Source: Streptomyces sp. MUM 178J (GTDB taxonomy: Bacteria > Actinomycetota > Actinomycetes > Streptomycetales > Streptomycetaceae). Taken from it: a DNA stretch of 64,000 nucleotides. Each line of letters starts with the position of its first letter. The stretch's first letter is position 1. This document shows, piece by piece, positions 35,819 to 42,961 of the stretch. Under the pieces are notes generated by a model that was given only the letters and a program-made list of their open reading frames with translations, searched no databases and had not been told where the DNA came from. Made by a program: the position numbers and the translations under genes. Location of the stretch: the NCBI RefSeq assembly GCF_022414575.1, contig NZ_JADWYQ010000030.1, positions 1 to 64,000 on the forward strand, in the 5' to 3' direction.

Positions 35819-36760
35819 CTAGAAATACCCTTCGCGCTTGCGGTCTTCCATCGCCGCCTCGGACAGCTTGTCGTCGGCGCGGGTGGCGCCGCGCTCGGTG
35901 AGCCGGGAGGCCGCGATCTCGGCGATCACCGCGTCCAGCGTGGTGGCGTCGGAGTCGACGGCGCCGGTGCAGGACATGTCCCCGACCGTGCGGTAGCGGA
36001 TCATCCGCTTCTCCGTCGTCTCGGTCTCCTTGGGGCCGCCCCACTCACCTGAGGTCAGCCACATGCCGTTGCGCCGGAACACCTCGCGCTCATGGGCGAA
36101 GTAGATCTCGGGCAGCTCGATCTGCTCCCGGGCGATGTACTGCCACACATCCAGCTCGGTCCAGTTGGAGAGCGGGAAGACGCGGACGTGCTCACCCGGC
36201 GCGTGACGGCCGTTGTAGAGCTGCCACAGCTCCGGCCGCTGACGGCGCGGGTCCCACTGCGAGAACTCGTCCCGCAGCGAGAACACCCGCTCCTTGGCCC
36301 GGGCCTTCTCCTCGTCGCGCCGCCCGCCGCCGAAGACGGCGTCGAAGCGGTGCTGCTGGATCGCCTCGGTCAGCGGCACGGTCTGCAGCGGGTTGCGGGT
36401 GCCGTCCGGGCGCTCCTTGAGGGCCTCGCGGTCGATGTAGTCCTGTACGGACGCGACATGCAGCCGCAGCCCGTGCCGGGCGACCGTGCGGTCGCGGTAC
36501 TCGATGACCTCCGGGAAGTTGTGCCCGGTGTCCACGTGCAGCAGCGAGAAGGGGACGGTCGCGGGGGCGAACGCCTTCAGCGCCAGATGCAGCATGACGA
36601 TGGAGTCCTTGCCGCCGGAGAAAAGGATCACCGGCCGCTCGAACTCGCCCGCCACCTCACGGAAGATGTGCACGGCCTCGGACTCGAGGGCGTCCAGGTG
36701 CGAGAGCGCGAAAGGACTGTCCGTGTCTTCCTGCAACGTGTCGTCCACGGTGGTCGTCAT
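35819..36760 (-). CDS. cysD: sulfate adenylyltransferase subunit 2
   Basis: This is a 313-aa protein from ATG 36760. It is a PP-loop ATP pyrophosphatase with SGGKDS (48-53), LLHVDTGHNFPEV, FGGGRRDEEKARAKERVFS and the C-terminal RKREGYF typical of CysD. It forms the adenylyl transfer subunit with CysN and activates sulfate to APS. Its ATG overlaps the cysC stop by 4 bp (ATGA). Confidence 0.97.
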   Translation of the reverse strand: MTTTVDDTLQEDTDSPFALSHLDALESEAVHIFREVAGEFERPVILFSGGKDSIVMLHLALKAFAPATVPFSLLHVDTGHNFPEVIEYRDRTVARHGLRLHVASVQDYIDREALKERPDGTRNPLQTVPLTEAIQQHRFDAVFGGGRRDEEKARAKERVFSLRDEFSQWDPRRQRPELWQLYNGRHAPGEHVRVFPLSNWTELDVWQYIAREQIELPEIYFAHEREVFRRNGMWLTSGEWGGPKETETTEKRMIRYRTVGDMSCTGAVDSDATTLDAVIAEIAASRLTERGATRADDKLSEAAMEDRKREGYF

Positions 36761-37338
36761 GCCAGGCCTCTTTCGGTCAGCAGCGCGTACAGCGCCTCGG
36801 CGGACTCCTGCACGGTCTGGGTGTGGGACTCGATCCGCAGATCCGGGCTCTCGGGCGCCTCGTACGGGTCGTCGACCCCGGTCAGCCCGCTGATCTCGCC
36901 CGCCGCCTGCTTGGCGTACAGGCCCTTCACATCCCGCTCGGAGCACACCTCCACCGGAGTGGCGACATGCACCTCCAGATACGGGGTGCCCTCGGTCTGA
37001 TGGCGCTTGCGGACCGCCTCGCGGCTGTCCGCGTACGGGGCGATCACCGGGACCAGCACCGTCACGCCGTTCGAGGCGAGCAGCTCGGCGACGAAGCCGA
37101 TCCGCTGCACGTTGACATGCCGGTCCTCGCGGCTGAAGCCGAGGCCCGCGGAGAGGAACTCGCGGATCTCGTCCCCGTCCAGCACCTCTGCCCGGCGGCC
37201 TCCGTCGCGCAGCCGTCCCGCCAGTTCGTTGGCGATGGTGGTCTTGCCCGCGCTGGGCAGTCCGGTGAGCCAGACAGTGGCCCCAGTCACGTGCGTCTCC
37301 CGCTCGTCGTGCTCTTCTGCAGTCGTCGTGGTCGTCAT
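36757..37338 (-). CDS. cysC: adenylyl-sulfate kinase
   Basis: This is a 193-aa protein from ATG 37338 that overlaps the cysH stop by one base (TGATG). It has P-loop GLPSAGKTT (26-34), VLDGDEIREFLSAGLGFSREDRHVNVQRIGF, and the lid region KGLYAKQAAGEISGLTGVDDPYEAPESPDL. It phosphorylates APS to PAPS. An internal GTG at codon 17 has a better ribosome site (GGGAGA) and is a possible alternative start. Since CysH here is of the APS type, PAPS may serve sulfation or recycling rather than reduction. Confidence 0.95.
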   Translation of the reverse strand: MTTTTTAEEHDERETHVTGATVWLTGLPSAGKTTIANELAGRLRDGGRRAEVLDGDEIREFLSAGLGFSREDRHVNVQRIGFVAELLASNGVTVLVPVIAPYADSREAVRKRHQTEGTPYLEVHVATPVEVCSERDVKGLYAKQAAGEISGLTGVDDPYEAPESPDLRIESHTQTVQESAEALYALLTERGLA

Positions 37339-38051
37339 CAGCCGTGCAGCCCGCATTCCGTCTTGGCGCGCCCGGCCCAGCGGCCGGCCCGCGCGTCCTC
37401 GCCCTGAAGGACCCGGCGGGTGCAGGGCGCGCAGCCCACGGAGGCGTAGCCGTCCATCAGCAGCGGGTTGGTCAGCACGCCGTGTTCCGCGACATAGGCG
37501 TCCACGTCGTCCTGCGTCCAACGGGCGATCGGCGACACCTTGACCTTCTGCCGCTTGGCGTCCCAGCCGACGACCGGGGTGTTCGCCCGGGTCGGGGACT
37601 CGTCGCGGCGCAGGCCCGTCGCCCAGGCGTCGTACCCGGTCAGGCCCTCTTCCAGCGGCCTGACCTTGCGCAGCGCGCAGCACAGGTCGGGGTCGCGGTC
37701 ATGCAGCTTCGGCCCGTGCTCCGCGTCCTGCTCGGCGACGCTCCGGCGCGGCGTGAGCGTGATGAGGTTGACGTCCATGACGGCGGCGACCGCGTCCCTG
37801 GTGCCGATGGTCTCCGGGAAGTGGTAGCCGGTGTCGAGGAAGACGACGTCCACGCCGGGGCGGGCGCGGGAGGCGAGATGGGCGACCACCGCGTCCTCCA
37901 TGGAAGAGGTGACGCAGAACCGGGGTCCGAAGGTCTCTGCCGCCCAGCGCAGGATGTGCAGCGCGGAGGCCTCCTCCAGCTCCCGCCCGGCCCGCTCGGC
38001 GAGCGTCTTCAGCTCCTCCGCGCTTCTCGCCGCGCCCTGAGCCGCTGTCAT
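37338..38051 (-). CDS. cysH: phosphoadenylyl/adenylyl-sulfate reductase, APS type
   Basis: This is a 237-aa protein from ATG 38051. It has the PP-loop-like fold with VTSSMEDAVVAHL and FLDTGYHFPET, the four iron-sulfur cysteines C124-C125 and C207-x2-C210 (DLCCALRK, VGCAPC) and the catalytic Cys C233 in ECGLHG. The Cys-Cys...Cys-x2-Cys set marks the APS-reducing, 4Fe-4S-containing class. It produces sulfite and AMP from APS with thioredoxin. Its start overlaps the stop of the small zinc-ribbon gene by 4 bp. Confidence 0.95.
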   Translation of the reverse strand: MTAAQGAARSAEELKTLAERAGRELEEASALHILRWAAETFGPRFCVTSSMEDAVVAHLASRARPGVDVVFLDTGYHFPETIGTRDAVAAVMDVNLITLTPRRSVAEQDAEHGPKLHDRDPDLCCALRKVRPLEEGLTGYDAWATGLRRDESPTRANTPVVGWDAKRQKVKVSPIARWTQDDVDAYVAEHGVLTNPLLMDGYASVGCAPCTRRVLQGEDARAGRWAGRAKTECGLHG

Positions 38052-38227
38052 ATCCGGTCCCCTCCGCCGTCGTTGTGGGAAACCCCGCGGGCCAGCAGCC
38101 CGAGGAACTTCAACTGGAAGGCTCGATTGCAGGCCGCGCACTCCCAGGCGCCGTGGCCCTGCTCGCTCGGACGCAGGTCCTCGTCGCCGCAGTAGGGGCA
38201 GTAGAAGGGGGCGGCACGCTCGCTCAT
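38048..38227 (-). CDS. 59-aa zinc-ribbon protein in the sulfur operon
   Basis: ATG 38227 opens a 59-codon frame: MSERAAPFYCPYCGDEDL ... HGAWECAACNRAFQLKFLG ... The two pairs C10-x2-C13 and C30-x2-C33 form a likely zinc (or iron) ribbon. It ends TGA 38050-38048, overlapping the cysH ATG by 4 bp (ATGA), and its own ATG overlaps an 11-codon relay ORF from sir. I remember a similar small protein in this position in other Streptomyces sulfur operons, but its function is not known. Position between sulfite reductase and APS reductase suggests a redox or metal-handling role. Confidence 0.85.
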   Translation of the reverse strand: MSERAAPFYCPYCGDEDLRPSEQGHGAWECAACNRAFQLKFLGLLARGVSHNDGGGDRI

Positions 38228-38259
38228 ACGTCGCCCCCGGTTTCGCTCGCTCCGCTCAT
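38224..38259 (-). other. 11-codon relay ORF between sir and the zinc-ribbon gene
   Basis: ATG 38259 overlaps the sir stop (ATGA). The frame MSGASETGGDV ends at TGA 38226-38224, which in turn overlaps the ATG of the zinc-ribbon gene (ATGA). It thus bridges the 28-bp gap exactly, so that terminating ribosomes could reinitiate twice. It may be translated only for coupling. Confidence 0.4.
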
Positions 38260-39953
38260 GACAGGGCCTCCTCGCTGGCGCGGGCGGCCCAGGAGGCGAA
38301 CCGCTCGCCGTCCTCGCGCTCCTCCTGGAAGCGCTTGAGGACCCGCTCGACGTAGTCGGGCAGCTCGGCGGAGGTGACCTTCAGCCCGCGGACCTTGCGG
38401 CCGAAGCCGGCCTGAAGCCCCAGGGCGCCTCCCAGGTGGACCTGGAAGCCCTCGACCTGGTTGCCGTCCTGGTCCAGCACCAGCTGGCCCTTGAGGCCGA
38501 TGTCCGCCACCTGGATGCGGGCGCAGGCGTTGGGGCAGCCGTTGACGTTGATGGTGATCGGCTGGTCGAAGTCCGGCAGCCGGCGCTCCAGCTCGTCGAT
38601 CAGGGACGCGCCGCGGCCCTTTGTCTCGACGATGGCGAGCTTGCAGAACTCGATGCCGGTGCAGGCCATGGTGCCGCGCCGGAACGGCGAGGGCTTGACC
38701 CGCAGATCCAGCGCCTCCAGTGCCTCCGTCAACGACTCGACCTGCGACTCCTCCACATCGAGCACGATCATCTTCTGCTCGACGGTGGTCCGGAGCCGGC
38801 CGGAGCCATGGGCCTCCGCCACATCGGCGATCTTGGTGAGGGTGGCGCCGTCGACACGGCCGACGCGGGGGGCGAAGCCCACGTAGTAGCGGCCGTCCCG
38901 CTGCCGGTGCACCCCGACGTGGTCGCGCCACTGGGTCACCGGCTGCTCGGGAGCGGGCCCGTCGACCAGCTTCCGCTCCAGGTACTCGTCCTCGAGGACC
39001 TGGCGGAACTTCTCCGCGCCCCAGTCGGCGACCAGGAACTTCAGCCGGGCGCGGGTGCGCAGCCGGCGGTAGCCGTAGTCACGGAAGATCGAGATGACGC
39101 CCTCGTAGACGGCCGGGACCTCGTCCAGCGGGACCCAGGCGCCAAGCCGTACGCCGATCTTGGGGTTGGTGGAGAGCCCGCCGCCGACCCACAGGTCGAA
39201 GCCGGGGCCGTGCTCGGGGTGGTTCACCCCGACGAAGGCGATGTCGTTGATCTCGTGCGCCACGTCCAGCAGCGGGGAGCCGGAGATCGCCGACTTGAAC
39301 TTGCGGGGGAGGTTGGAGAAGTCCTTGTTGCCGACGATCCGCCGGTGGATCTCGTCGACGGCGGGTGTGCCGTCGATGATCTCGTCCTCGGCGATGCCGG
39401 CGACCGGCGAGCCGAGGATGACGCGCGGGGTGTCGCCGCACGCCTCGGTCGTGGACAGGCCGACGGCCTCCAGCCGGTTCCAGATCTCGGGGACGTCCTC
39501 GATGCGGATCCAGTGGTACTGGACGTTCTGCCGGTCGGTGATGTCCGCCGTGCCGCGGGCGAACTCCTGCGAGATCTCACCGATGACCCGCAGCTGGCGG
39601 GTGGTGAGCCGACCGCCGTCGATGCGCACCCGCAGCATGAAGTACTCGTCGTCCAGCTCCTCCGGCTCCAGGATCGCGGTCTTGCCGCCGTCGATCCCGG
39701 GCTTGCGCTGGGTGTACAGGCCCCACCAGCGCATCCGGCCGCGCAGATCATTCGGGTCGATGGAGTGGAATCCGGCCTTGGAGTAGATCGTCTCAATGCG
39801 TGTCCGCACATTGAGACCGTCGTCGTCCTTCTTGAACTGCTCATTGCCGTTGAGGGGCGTGAAGTGGCCCACGGCCCACTGGCCCTCGCCGCGGTGGCGT
39901 CCGGCCTTGCGGCGCGACGCGGCGGAGGCGGGCTTCTCAGGGGTGGCGGCCAT
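38256..39953 (-). CDS. sir: ferredoxin-type sulfite reductase
   Basis: This is a 565-aa protein from ATG 39953 with GAAGGA upstream. It has two repeated ferredoxin-like plus siroheme-binding halves. The first carries the DITDRQNVQYHWIRIEDVPEIW motif. The second carries the 4Fe-4S/siroheme ligands C431-x5-C437 and C473-x3-C477 (CTGIEFC, NGCPNAC). This nitrite/sulfite reductase family uses ferredoxin. The gene context (cysH, cysC, cysD, cysN, chelatase) makes sulfite to sulfide the likely reaction. It is the first structural gene of the operon and lies 127 bp after a cysteine-rich leader ORF. Confidence 0.95.
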   Translation of the reverse strand: MAATPEKPASAASRRKAGRHRGEGQWAVGHFTPLNGNEQFKKDDDGLNVRTRIETIYSKAGFHSIDPNDLRGRMRWWGLYTQRKPGIDGGKTAILEPEELDDEYFMLRVRIDGGRLTTRQLRVIGEISQEFARGTADITDRQNVQYHWIRIEDVPEIWNRLEAVGLSTTEACGDTPRVILGSPVAGIAEDEIIDGTPAVDEIHRRIVGNKDFSNLPRKFKSAISGSPLLDVAHEINDIAFVGVNHPEHGPGFDLWVGGGLSTNPKIGVRLGAWVPLDEVPAVYEGVISIFRDYGYRRLRTRARLKFLVADWGAEKFRQVLEDEYLERKLVDGPAPEQPVTQWRDHVGVHRQRDGRYYVGFAPRVGRVDGATLTKIADVAEAHGSGRLRTTVEQKMIVLDVEESQVESLTEALEALDLRVKPSPFRRGTMACTGIEFCKLAIVETKGRGASLIDELERRLPDFDQPITINVNGCPNACARIQVADIGLKGQLVLDQDGNQVEGFQVHLGGALGLQAGFGRKVRGLKVTSAELPDYVERVLKRFQEEREDGERFASWAARASEEALS

Positions 39954-40080
39954 GTCGATACGTCCTTCGAGACTGCAGGAGGGCGGCTCTGACCTGCACA
40001 CTCGCGCGGATGCGCGGCGTGGGGCAGGAGGGGCTCAGGAAGGTGGGAGAGCTCGTGCTGTACGGGGAGGTGCTGGGCTG

Positions 40081-40164
40081 TCAGCAGGCCCGACAGATGG
40101 CGCTGGACATGCGGCCGAGGTCGACGTGCCGCCGACTCACCAAGGCAATTCCAGCTCGAGACAT
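40081..40164 (-). CDS. cysteine-responsive leader peptide of the sulfur operon
   Basis: ATG 40164 opens a 27-codon ORF that starts MSRAGIALVSRRHVDLGR and ends SSAICRAC before TGA 40083-40081. It carries the VSRRHVDLGRMSSAIC core of the actinobacterial putative leader peptides found upstream of sulfur genes. Its two final-region cysteines (Cys-x2-Cys at the end) would make ribosomes slow at the end of the ORF when charged Cys-tRNA is short. In mycobacteria, cysteine-rich uORFs regulate downstream genes by attenuation of translational coupling. The sir start lies 127 bp downstream. I see no strong Shine-Dalgarno, so it may be translated from a leaderless or nearly leaderless transcript. Confidence 0.88.
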   Translation of the reverse strand: MSRAGIALVSRRHVDLGRMSSAICRAC

Positions 40165-40362
40165 GACGGAAGCGTGTCACGGGGGTCGGAGGCCAGTCCA
40201 CTGCTATCCATAATGCGGACAAGAATGTCTCGAATGGCGGGACGGTGTGGGGTGGGTCACTCGGTTGCCCGCACGGGCCGCGGGCTTCGGCGCGGACCTG
40301 CGGCAGACCGGTCGTGGATCGGCACCGGACCGGTCGTGGACCGGCGCCGGCTCAATCGCGGC

Positions 40363-40923
40363 TCAGCCGTGGGCGCCGGCCCAGGGGCCGGGCGTGACGG
40401 CGTCCGGCTCCTCCTCGACCTTGGTGTCGAAGAGCGTGAAGCCCCGGCGGAGGTAGTTGTCCATCGCGTGCTCGCCGTCCTTGGAACATGTGTGCAGCCA
40501 GACCCGCTCGGTCGGCGGAAGGCCCGGCCAGCGGTCGGCGAGATCCCATGCGCGGGCGGTGCCGTACGACAGCAGATGCCCGCCGATCCGGCGGCCCCGA
40601 AAGGCCGGGATCAGCCCAAAGTACGCGATCTCCACCACGCCCTCCGGCTGCGCCTGGAGCTCCACGTAGCCGGCGGGCGTCCCCTTCTCATACGCGACCC
40701 AGGTCTCGGTTCCGGGGCGGCCGAGCGTCTCCTGCCACTGGGCGTAGCTCAGGGCCAGGCGGTCGGTCCACAGGATGTCGCCGCCGACGGCGGTGTAGAG
40801 GAACCGGCTGAACTCCGGCGAGGGCGTTTCGGCGCGGACGACCGTGACGTGCTCCGAGGGGGCGGGGACGGCCGGCAGGCCGTCGGGGCTCGTCTGTTCG
40901 AGGGACCAGGTGGTGACGCGCAT
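40363..40923 (-). CDS. GNAT family acetyltransferase
   Basis: This is a 186-aa protein from ATG 40923. The GNAT core is visible as TWVAYEKGTPAGYVELQAQPEGVVEIAYFGLIPAFRGRRIGGHLLSYG, whose Q/RxxGxG/A acetyl-CoA loop reads RGRRIGG, followed by VWLHTC and AMDNYLRRGFTLFDTK. It transfers an acyl group from CoA to an unknown amine. There is no clear ribosome site. It lies between the divergent sulfur leader and the acyl-CoA dehydrogenase gene. Confidence 0.88.
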   Translation of the reverse strand: MRVTTWSLEQTSPDGLPAVPAPSEHVTVVRAETPSPEFSRFLYTAVGGDILWTDRLALSYAQWQETLGRPGTETWVAYEKGTPAGYVELQAQPEGVVEIAYFGLIPAFRGRRIGGHLLSYGTARAWDLADRWPGLPPTERVWLHTCSKDGEHAMDNYLRRGFTLFDTKVEEEPDAVTPGPWAGAHG

Positions 40924-41309
40924 GCGCCCAAGGGAACCATGCCCCCGGCCCTCCCCCAAGCGGGGGACCCCCGCACCCCGGCCCCGCCGGGTGCGGACGG
41001 GGGCCCGCACTCCTGGCCCCGCCGGGCGCGTGCCCTGCGGCACGGGAAGGCTCCGGCGCAGGGGAACCCCTTGCACCCTTGCCAACCTCCCGCCTCCCGC
41101 CTCCCGCACGAAAGTCCCGCCTCCCGTACGAAAGCGAGGGCACGCGGGTTCACCGGCGGTCATGCACCGAACCACCGCTTGGCGGCTCGCATGACAACGA
41201 GCGGGGTGGCGCCGTGTCGGCGCAGCATCGCCGCCGGTCGTGCGGGCCGGGCCGCGACGTCGCACGGGACGCACGGGCCGGCCCCACGACGCTTCCGGGC
41301 AGGTGGGGC
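40924..41309. other. intergenic region without a gene
   Basis: These 386 bp separate two minus-strand genes. They contain a small hairpin CCCCCAAGCGGGGG near 40953-40966, a direct repeat of GGCCCCGCCGGG (around 41000), and two near-copies of CCCGCCTCCCGYACGAAAG at about 41091-41135. I see no coding frame with a ribosome site. Confidence 0.45.
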
Positions 41310-42944
41310 TCAGACCTCCGCCCGCGCCCGCTCCACCACGGCCGCCAGGTCCAGTGAGTGCGGCAGCGTGCCGAAGGCCGCCCCCCAGTCGCCGCCGAGA
41401 CGCGACGCGCAGAACGCGTCCGAGACCTCCGGCGGCGCCCATCGCACCAGCAGCGAGCCCTGCAGCACCAGCGCCATCCGCTCCACCAGCCGCCGCGCCC
41501 GCGCCTCGATGCCCTCCAGGTCGGCCAGCTCCGTCAGCAGATCCTTGATCGCGCCGTCCAGCCGGTGGTCCGAGCCCCGCGCCTTGCCCACCTCCGCCAG
41601 AAAGGCGTTCAGCGCCTGCGGCTCCCTCTGGAGCGCCCGCAGCACATCGAGGGCCTGGACATTGCCGGAACCCTCCCAGATCGAGTTCAGCGGCGACTCG
41701 CGCAGCAGCCGCGGCATCCCCGACTCCTCCACATAGCCGTTGCCGCCCAGGCACTCCAGCGCTTCGACGGCCACCGGGGTGCAGCGCTTGGTCACCCAGT
41801 ACTTGGCGGCCGGCACCGCGAGCCGCAGAAACGCCCGCTCCTCCTCCGTGTCCGCGTCGTACGCCGCCGCCAGCCGCAGCGCCAGCGTCGTCGCCGCCTC
41901 CGACTCCAGCGCCAGATCGGCCAGCACATTGCGCATCAGCGGCTTGTCGATCAGCAGCCCGCCGAAGGCACTGCGGTGCCCGGCGTGGTGGACCGCCTGC
42001 GCCACGCCCTGGCGCATCAGCGCGGCCGACCCCAGTACACAGTCGAGCCGGGTCGCCGCCACCATCTCGATGATGGTGCGCACCCCGCGGCCCTCCCCGC
42101 CGACCCGGCGCGCCCACGTCCCGTCGAACTCCACCTCGCTCGACGCGTTCGAGCGGTTGCCCAGCTTGTCCTTGAGCCGCTGGATGCGGAACACGTTCCG
42201 CGTGCCGTCCTCCAGCACCCGGGGCACCAGAAAACAGGTCAGCCCCTCCGCCGCCTGGCCGAGCACCAGGAAGCCGTCCGACATGGGGGCGGAGCAGAAC
42301 CACTTGTGCCCGGTCAGCTCGTACTCGCCCTCGCCCGCAAGCGCCTTCGCCGCCGTCGTGTTGGCCCGTACGTCGCTGCCGCCCTGCTTCTCCGTCATGC
42401 CCATCCCGAACAGCGCCCCGGGCTTGGACGCGGCGGGCCGCAGCCCCTGCTCGTACACCCGGGAGGTCAGCCGGGGCTCCCACTCGGCCGCGAGCTCCGG
42501 GTCGGCGCGCAGCGCGGGCACCGCCGCATGGGTCATCGAGACGGGGCAGCCGTGACCGGCCTCCGCCTGCGTCCACACCATGAACCCGGCGGCCCGCCGC
42601 ACATGCCCGGCCGGCCGGGACCAGGCGGCGGTCAGGCCCGCGGAGACGGCCCGCCCCAGCAGCCGGTGCCAGGCCGGATGGAAGTCGACCTCGTCGATCC
42701 GGTGGCCGTACCGGTCGTGGGTGCGCAGTCTCGGCGGGTGCTCATTGGCCTGCACCCCCCATTCCTGGGCCTGCGCGGAGCCCGCCGCACGGCCGAGCTC
42801 GCCGAGCTCCTCTCGTACGCCGTCGAGGAGTTCGGGCGCGACATGCCGCTCGACCCCCTCGGTCAGGGCCCGGTCGCACGCATAGACGTCGTACCCCACC
42901 AGGGGCGGAGCCTGGTTGGTCACTGTGTGGGTGGTGGCTGCCAT
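41310..42944 (-). CDS. AidB-like acyl-CoA dehydrogenase
   Basis: This is a 544-aa protein from ATG 42944, close to the 541 aa of E. coli AidB. It has the AidB-type N-terminus NQAPPLVGYDVYACDRALTEGVERH and the acyl-CoA dehydrogenase core with GMTEKQGGSDVRANTT, LTGHKWFCSAPMSD, FRIQRLKDKLGNRSNASSEVEF and LGGNGYVEESGMPRLLRESPLNSIWEGSGNVQALDVLRAL. The family binds FAD; AidB itself is linked to the alkylation response and binds DNA, but related proteins oxidise acyl-CoAs. Its start is 17 bp from the divergent BrkB-type gene, so their promoters overlap. Confidence 0.9.
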   Translation of the reverse strand: MAATTHTVTNQAPPLVGYDVYACDRALTEGVERHVAPELLDGVREELGELGRAAGSAQAQEWGVQANEHPPRLRTHDRYGHRIDEVDFHPAWHRLLGRAVSAGLTAAWSRPAGHVRRAAGFMVWTQAEAGHGCPVSMTHAAVPALRADPELAAEWEPRLTSRVYEQGLRPAASKPGALFGMGMTEKQGGSDVRANTTAAKALAGEGEYELTGHKWFCSAPMSDGFLVLGQAAEGLTCFLVPRVLEDGTRNVFRIQRLKDKLGNRSNASSEVEFDGTWARRVGGEGRGVRTIIEMVAATRLDCVLGSAALMRQGVAQAVHHAGHRSAFGGLLIDKPLMRNVLADLALESEAATTLALRLAAAYDADTEEERAFLRLAVPAAKYWVTKRCTPVAVEALECLGGNGYVEESGMPRLLRESPLNSIWEGSGNVQALDVLRALQREPQALNAFLAEVGKARGSDHRLDGAIKDLLTELADLEGIEARARRLVERMALVLQGSLLVRWAPPEVSDAFCASRLGGDWGAAFGTLPHSLDLAAVVERARAEV

Positions 42945-42961
42945 GCGGATACGGTAAGGAG

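Noticed and set aside
40165..40240. Clear -35/-10 promoter for the sulfur leader
   Set aside because: TTGTCC, TATGGA and TAGCAG are present but no pair has suitable spacing, so I did not call a promoter.
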